From Edaphobacter sp. (GTDB lineage: Bacteria > Acidobacteriota > Terriglobia > Terriglobales > Acidobacteriaceae), in NCBI GenBank assembly GCA_025462645.1, contig JAOAPB010000056.1, positions 19,112 through 83,111 on the forward strand: a stretch of 64,000 bases of DNA, read 5' to 3'. The translations under genes were made by a program, and so were the position numbers. Positions 61,764 through 64,000 of this stretch are shown here, one piece after another. The notes under the pieces are model-generated. The model was not told the origin of the DNA. It saw nothing but the letters and a program-made list of their open reading frames with translations, and ran no database searches. Within the stretch, counting starts at the first letter, position 1. Every line of letters starts with the position of its first letter.

Positions 61764-61849
61764 ACCCTTTCCGCAGCGGAGCGGACACAGGGCACCGCGT
61801 TCGCTCCACAACCGCATGCAGTGCAACCGCTCGAAAGGAGCTTGTCATC

Positions 61850-62470
61850 ATGAACACCACCGTTATCAATGCCACCGAGTACCGCAAACTGCCTCTCGCG
61901 TTGCTCACCGAATCCAAGTCCAACCCGCGCCGCAGCTTCGAGCACAACGCCCTGCATGAACTGGCAAAAACCATTCAGGTGCATGGGGTACTGTCGCCGC
62001 TGCTGGTTCGTCCCGTCAACGAACAGGGCTTCGAGATCGTCTTTGGGGCGCGGCGCTATCGTGCGGCGCACATCGCCGAGGTAGACACCGTGCCCGTTCG
62101 CATCAAGAACATGACGGACGCAGAAGTGATCGAGGCCCAGCTCATTGAAAATCTCCAGAGGTCCGACGTTCATCCGATGGAGGAGGCCAGCGGGTTCCGC
62201 GCTTTGCTGGACTTGGAGGAGCCGAAATACAGCATCGATCAGATCAGCGCGAAGACTGGCAAGAGTCCCGCATACGTGGCTGCGAGGTTGAAGTTGACCG
62301 AGCTAACGCAGAGCGTCGTCGATGCGTTTTACCGCGAGGAGATCGGTGTCGGCCATGCGCTCTTGCTGGCGAAGCCGAAGCTGGTAACGAGTGGCTGCTG
62401 GCGCTCAAACGGGCTGCTGAACAGTGACCGCAGATTCGATATGAGAAATCTGGTGGCCCTCACACATTGA
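61850..62470 (+). pseudogene. ParB/Spo0J-family partition protein, 3' end cut by an IS110 element
   Basis: The 206-codon frame has the ParB nuclease-like domain (NPRRSFEHNALHELAKTIQ, GVLSPLLVRPVNEQGFEIVF, GARRYRAAH, ENLQRSDVHPMEEA) and the start of the HTH domain (IDQISAKTGKSPAYVAARL). After GVGHALLLAKPK the family similarity ends and the last 25 or so codons are foreign, reading into the left end of the IS110 element. The dimerisation and C-terminal part are missing. A shortened product may still be made. It belonged to the maintenance module with ardC. Confidence 0.8.
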
Positions 62471-64000
62471 TGCCGAGTGACGGGACTAGCCAGAAGTAAT
62501 TCTCGAATGGCGGTAACAGTCAGTATGGAGTGACCGGCGCCGATGCGCTGATCGTGGGTTGGGCTGTGAGTTCAGAAGGACGCACAGTACAGAGCCACAA
62601 GCGGAAGGGAGCCGGTCATGAAGGAGAAGTTACGATTTTTAGGTTTGGATGTCCATGCCGAGACGATCGCTGTAGCGATCGCGGAGCCGGATGGTGAGGT
62701 ACGGAGCCTGGGCACGATTCCGAACCGTGCCGAGTCGATCCGCAAGATGATCAAGAAGCTTGGTCCGGCAGATAAGTTGAGAGCCTGCTATGAGGCAGGA
62801 CCAACGGGCTACGTGGTGTACTGGCAGCTGGCGGAACTCGGCATCCAGTGCGAGTTGTGGCGCCCACGCTGGTACCGGTCAAGGCGGGTGATCGGGTAAA
62901 GACGGATCGGCGGGATGCTGAGAAGCTGGCACGTTGTTATCGATCCGGAGACCTGACAGCGGTATGGGTTCCGGATGAAGATTCCGAGGCCTTGCGAGAT
63001 CTGGTGCGTGCCCGCGAAGCAGCTAAGCAGGATCAGATGCGAGCACGGCATCGGCTGAGCAAGTTCCTGCTGCGCTCAGGTCAGCGTCCGCCATCTGGAG
63101 TAAGGCCATGGACGCGTCCCTATCTGATCTGGGTTGCGCAGTTGCGCTTCACACAGACAGCTCAGGAGGCCACGCGACAGGATTATCTGCACGAGGTCGA
63201 GCACATGCGGGAACGGGTAGCGCGTCTGGAGCAAGCCATCATGGAAACGGTCAAGCTGGCCTCGCCCTCGTTACAACAAGTCATCAACGATTTACAGGCA
63301 CTGCGCGGCATCGCAGATATCTCGGCTGTGACCATTGCGGCCGAGCTGGGCCAGGTATCCCGTTTCGACAGCGCTCGGCAACTGAGGGGGTATTGCGGTG
63401 CTGTACCCAGCGAAGACTCCAGTGGCAAGCGGATCCGACGCGGGGGCATCACTAAAACCGGCAACGCGCACCTGCGACGAATCGTTGTCGAAGCAGCATG
63501 GAGCTATCGTCGCCCACCAGGTATCTGGTACGGCTTACGCAGACGACAGGAGAGCATTTCGGAAGAGGTCAAGGAGATTGCGTGGAAAGCGCAACACCGC
63601 CTGCACAAGCGCTATATGAAACTGGGCGCTGCCGGCAAGGACCAGAGAAAGATCATTACCGCAGTTGCTCGTAAGCTGCTGGGCTTCATCTGGGCAATTG
63701 GAACTAGGGCAGAAACAATCGCCAGCCAGCAAGCCGCAGCCTGACAGGAAGCAAAAGCAAAAACACTCCTAAGAATGAACAAGCAAAAGACCTTCACCTA
63801 TGAACAATGTCACCCATCTCGAGCACAGAGCCAGCAGCAGCCAGAGCAAGCACGAAGGAGAACCCTCGCTTGGCCTATGCGACAGGCTCGACCGGACTCG
63901 CGATAACAGTCAGAGGCAGCTCCCGACGGATCATGATTATGCGGTTCCGACCCGCGAATATCAGACTGATCAATCGTCGCTCAAATCTGCCCAGGCTGCT
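62395..64000 (+). mobile_element. IS110-family insertion sequence (right end not determined)
   Basis: The element starts inside parB, near 62380-62410, and runs to or beyond the window end. A non-coding left part of about 220 bp precedes the transposase and at least 256 bp follow it. The 13-bp near-identical direct repeats CGGTAACAGTCAG (62511-62523) and CGATAACAGTCAG (63901-63913) flank the transposase. GGCTGCT occurs at the left junction (62393 and 62412) and at the last bases of the window. IS110-type elements use a structured bridge RNA from a non-coding end to choose targets. Confidence 0.75.
62618..63744 (+). pseudogene. IS110-family transposase, disrupted by one frameshift
   Basis: The first frame (62618-62899) gives the DEDD domain start LRFLGLDVHAETIAVAIAEP and LRACYEAGPTGYVVYWQLAE. 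The rest is in another frame from about 62845: VVAPTLVPVKAGDRVKTDRR and onward, with the C-terminal Transposase_20 region LRGYCGAVPSEDSSGKRIRR and TGNAHLRRIVVEAAWS. The joint would be seamless if one G were present in GCGAGTTGTGG. No slippery heptamer is seen, so a mutation or sequencing error is likelier than programmed frameshifting. All catalytic regions are otherwise intact. Confidence 0.85.

Noticed and set aside
62840..62870. Programmed ribosomal frameshift in the IS110 transposase
   Set aside because: IS110 transposases are normally single-frame and there is no slippery heptamer or stimulatory structure visible at the joint.

Overview
The window looks like the chromosome of a high-GC soil bacterium of the Acidobacteriota (Terriglobia/Acidobacteriaceae type). 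Three things suggest this: DUF6152- and DUF6644-like proteins, an Oar-like TonB-dependent receptor with a carboxypeptidase-regulatory N-terminus, and dispersed GTCATTCTGAGCGAAGCGAAG-type repeats, all of which I associate with that phylum. The genus is an inference from style, not from a marker gene.

Positions 1-9,790 are ordinary core chromosome. They hold a CNNM/CBS membrane protein, two peptide/nickel-type ABC permeases on opposite strands, small enzymes, a GDP-mannose 3,5-epimerase-like protein, a WecG-type glycosyltransferase, a CAP-domain protein and a carboxymuconolactone-decarboxylase-like protein. A complete tRNA-Asn(GTT) gene lies at 9,795-9,869. A tyrosine integrase that reads back toward it starts the mobile region.

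From about 9,870 to the end of the window the DNA is best read as one large integrative and conjugative element (ICE) whose far end lies outside the window. The transfer module (13.0-30.3 kb, nearly all + strand) encodes a complete type IV secretion set in the order VirB2-B3-B4-B9-B10-x-x-B5-x-B6-x-B8-B11. SSB, a RepB-type primase, a small relaxosome-like protein, a VirD4 coupling protein and a MobF-type relaxase-helicase follow. Near the far end (60.4-62.5 kb) are an ArdC-like antirestriction protein, a DUF6908-like protein and a ParB. The ParB gene is cut by an IS110-family element whose own transposase is frameshifted.

Cargo lies between. (a) 30.3-37.6 kb is a tightly packed, lower-GC operon: HTH regulator, N6-adenine methylase, a sensor kinase with two GHKL ATPase domains, a receiver-like protein, a ComEC-type metallo-beta-lactamase-fold protein and an unknown protein, with a further unknown gene converging on it. 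I propose this as an undescribed methylation- and phosphorelay-linked defence system. A GATACG array with 10-bp period sits directly in front of its HTH gene. (b) 38.2-43.7 kb is an imuA-imuB-dnaE2 mutagenesis cassette, followed by a PIN-domain toxin/antitoxin pair. (c) 45.5-49.5 kb holds an IS110 remnant, TetR and AraC regulators and two short-chain dehydrogenases. (d) 49.6-59.5 kb is an envelope/redox module: a c-type cytochrome, two paralogous secreted proteins, DUF6152, a rhodanese-like protein, a GlcG/HbpS-like protein, a YeiH-family transporter, a TonB receptor and two DUF6644-like membrane proteins.

No CRISPR array, rRNA or second tRNA was seen. No second copy of the tRNA-Asn 3' end (attR) was recognised in the window.
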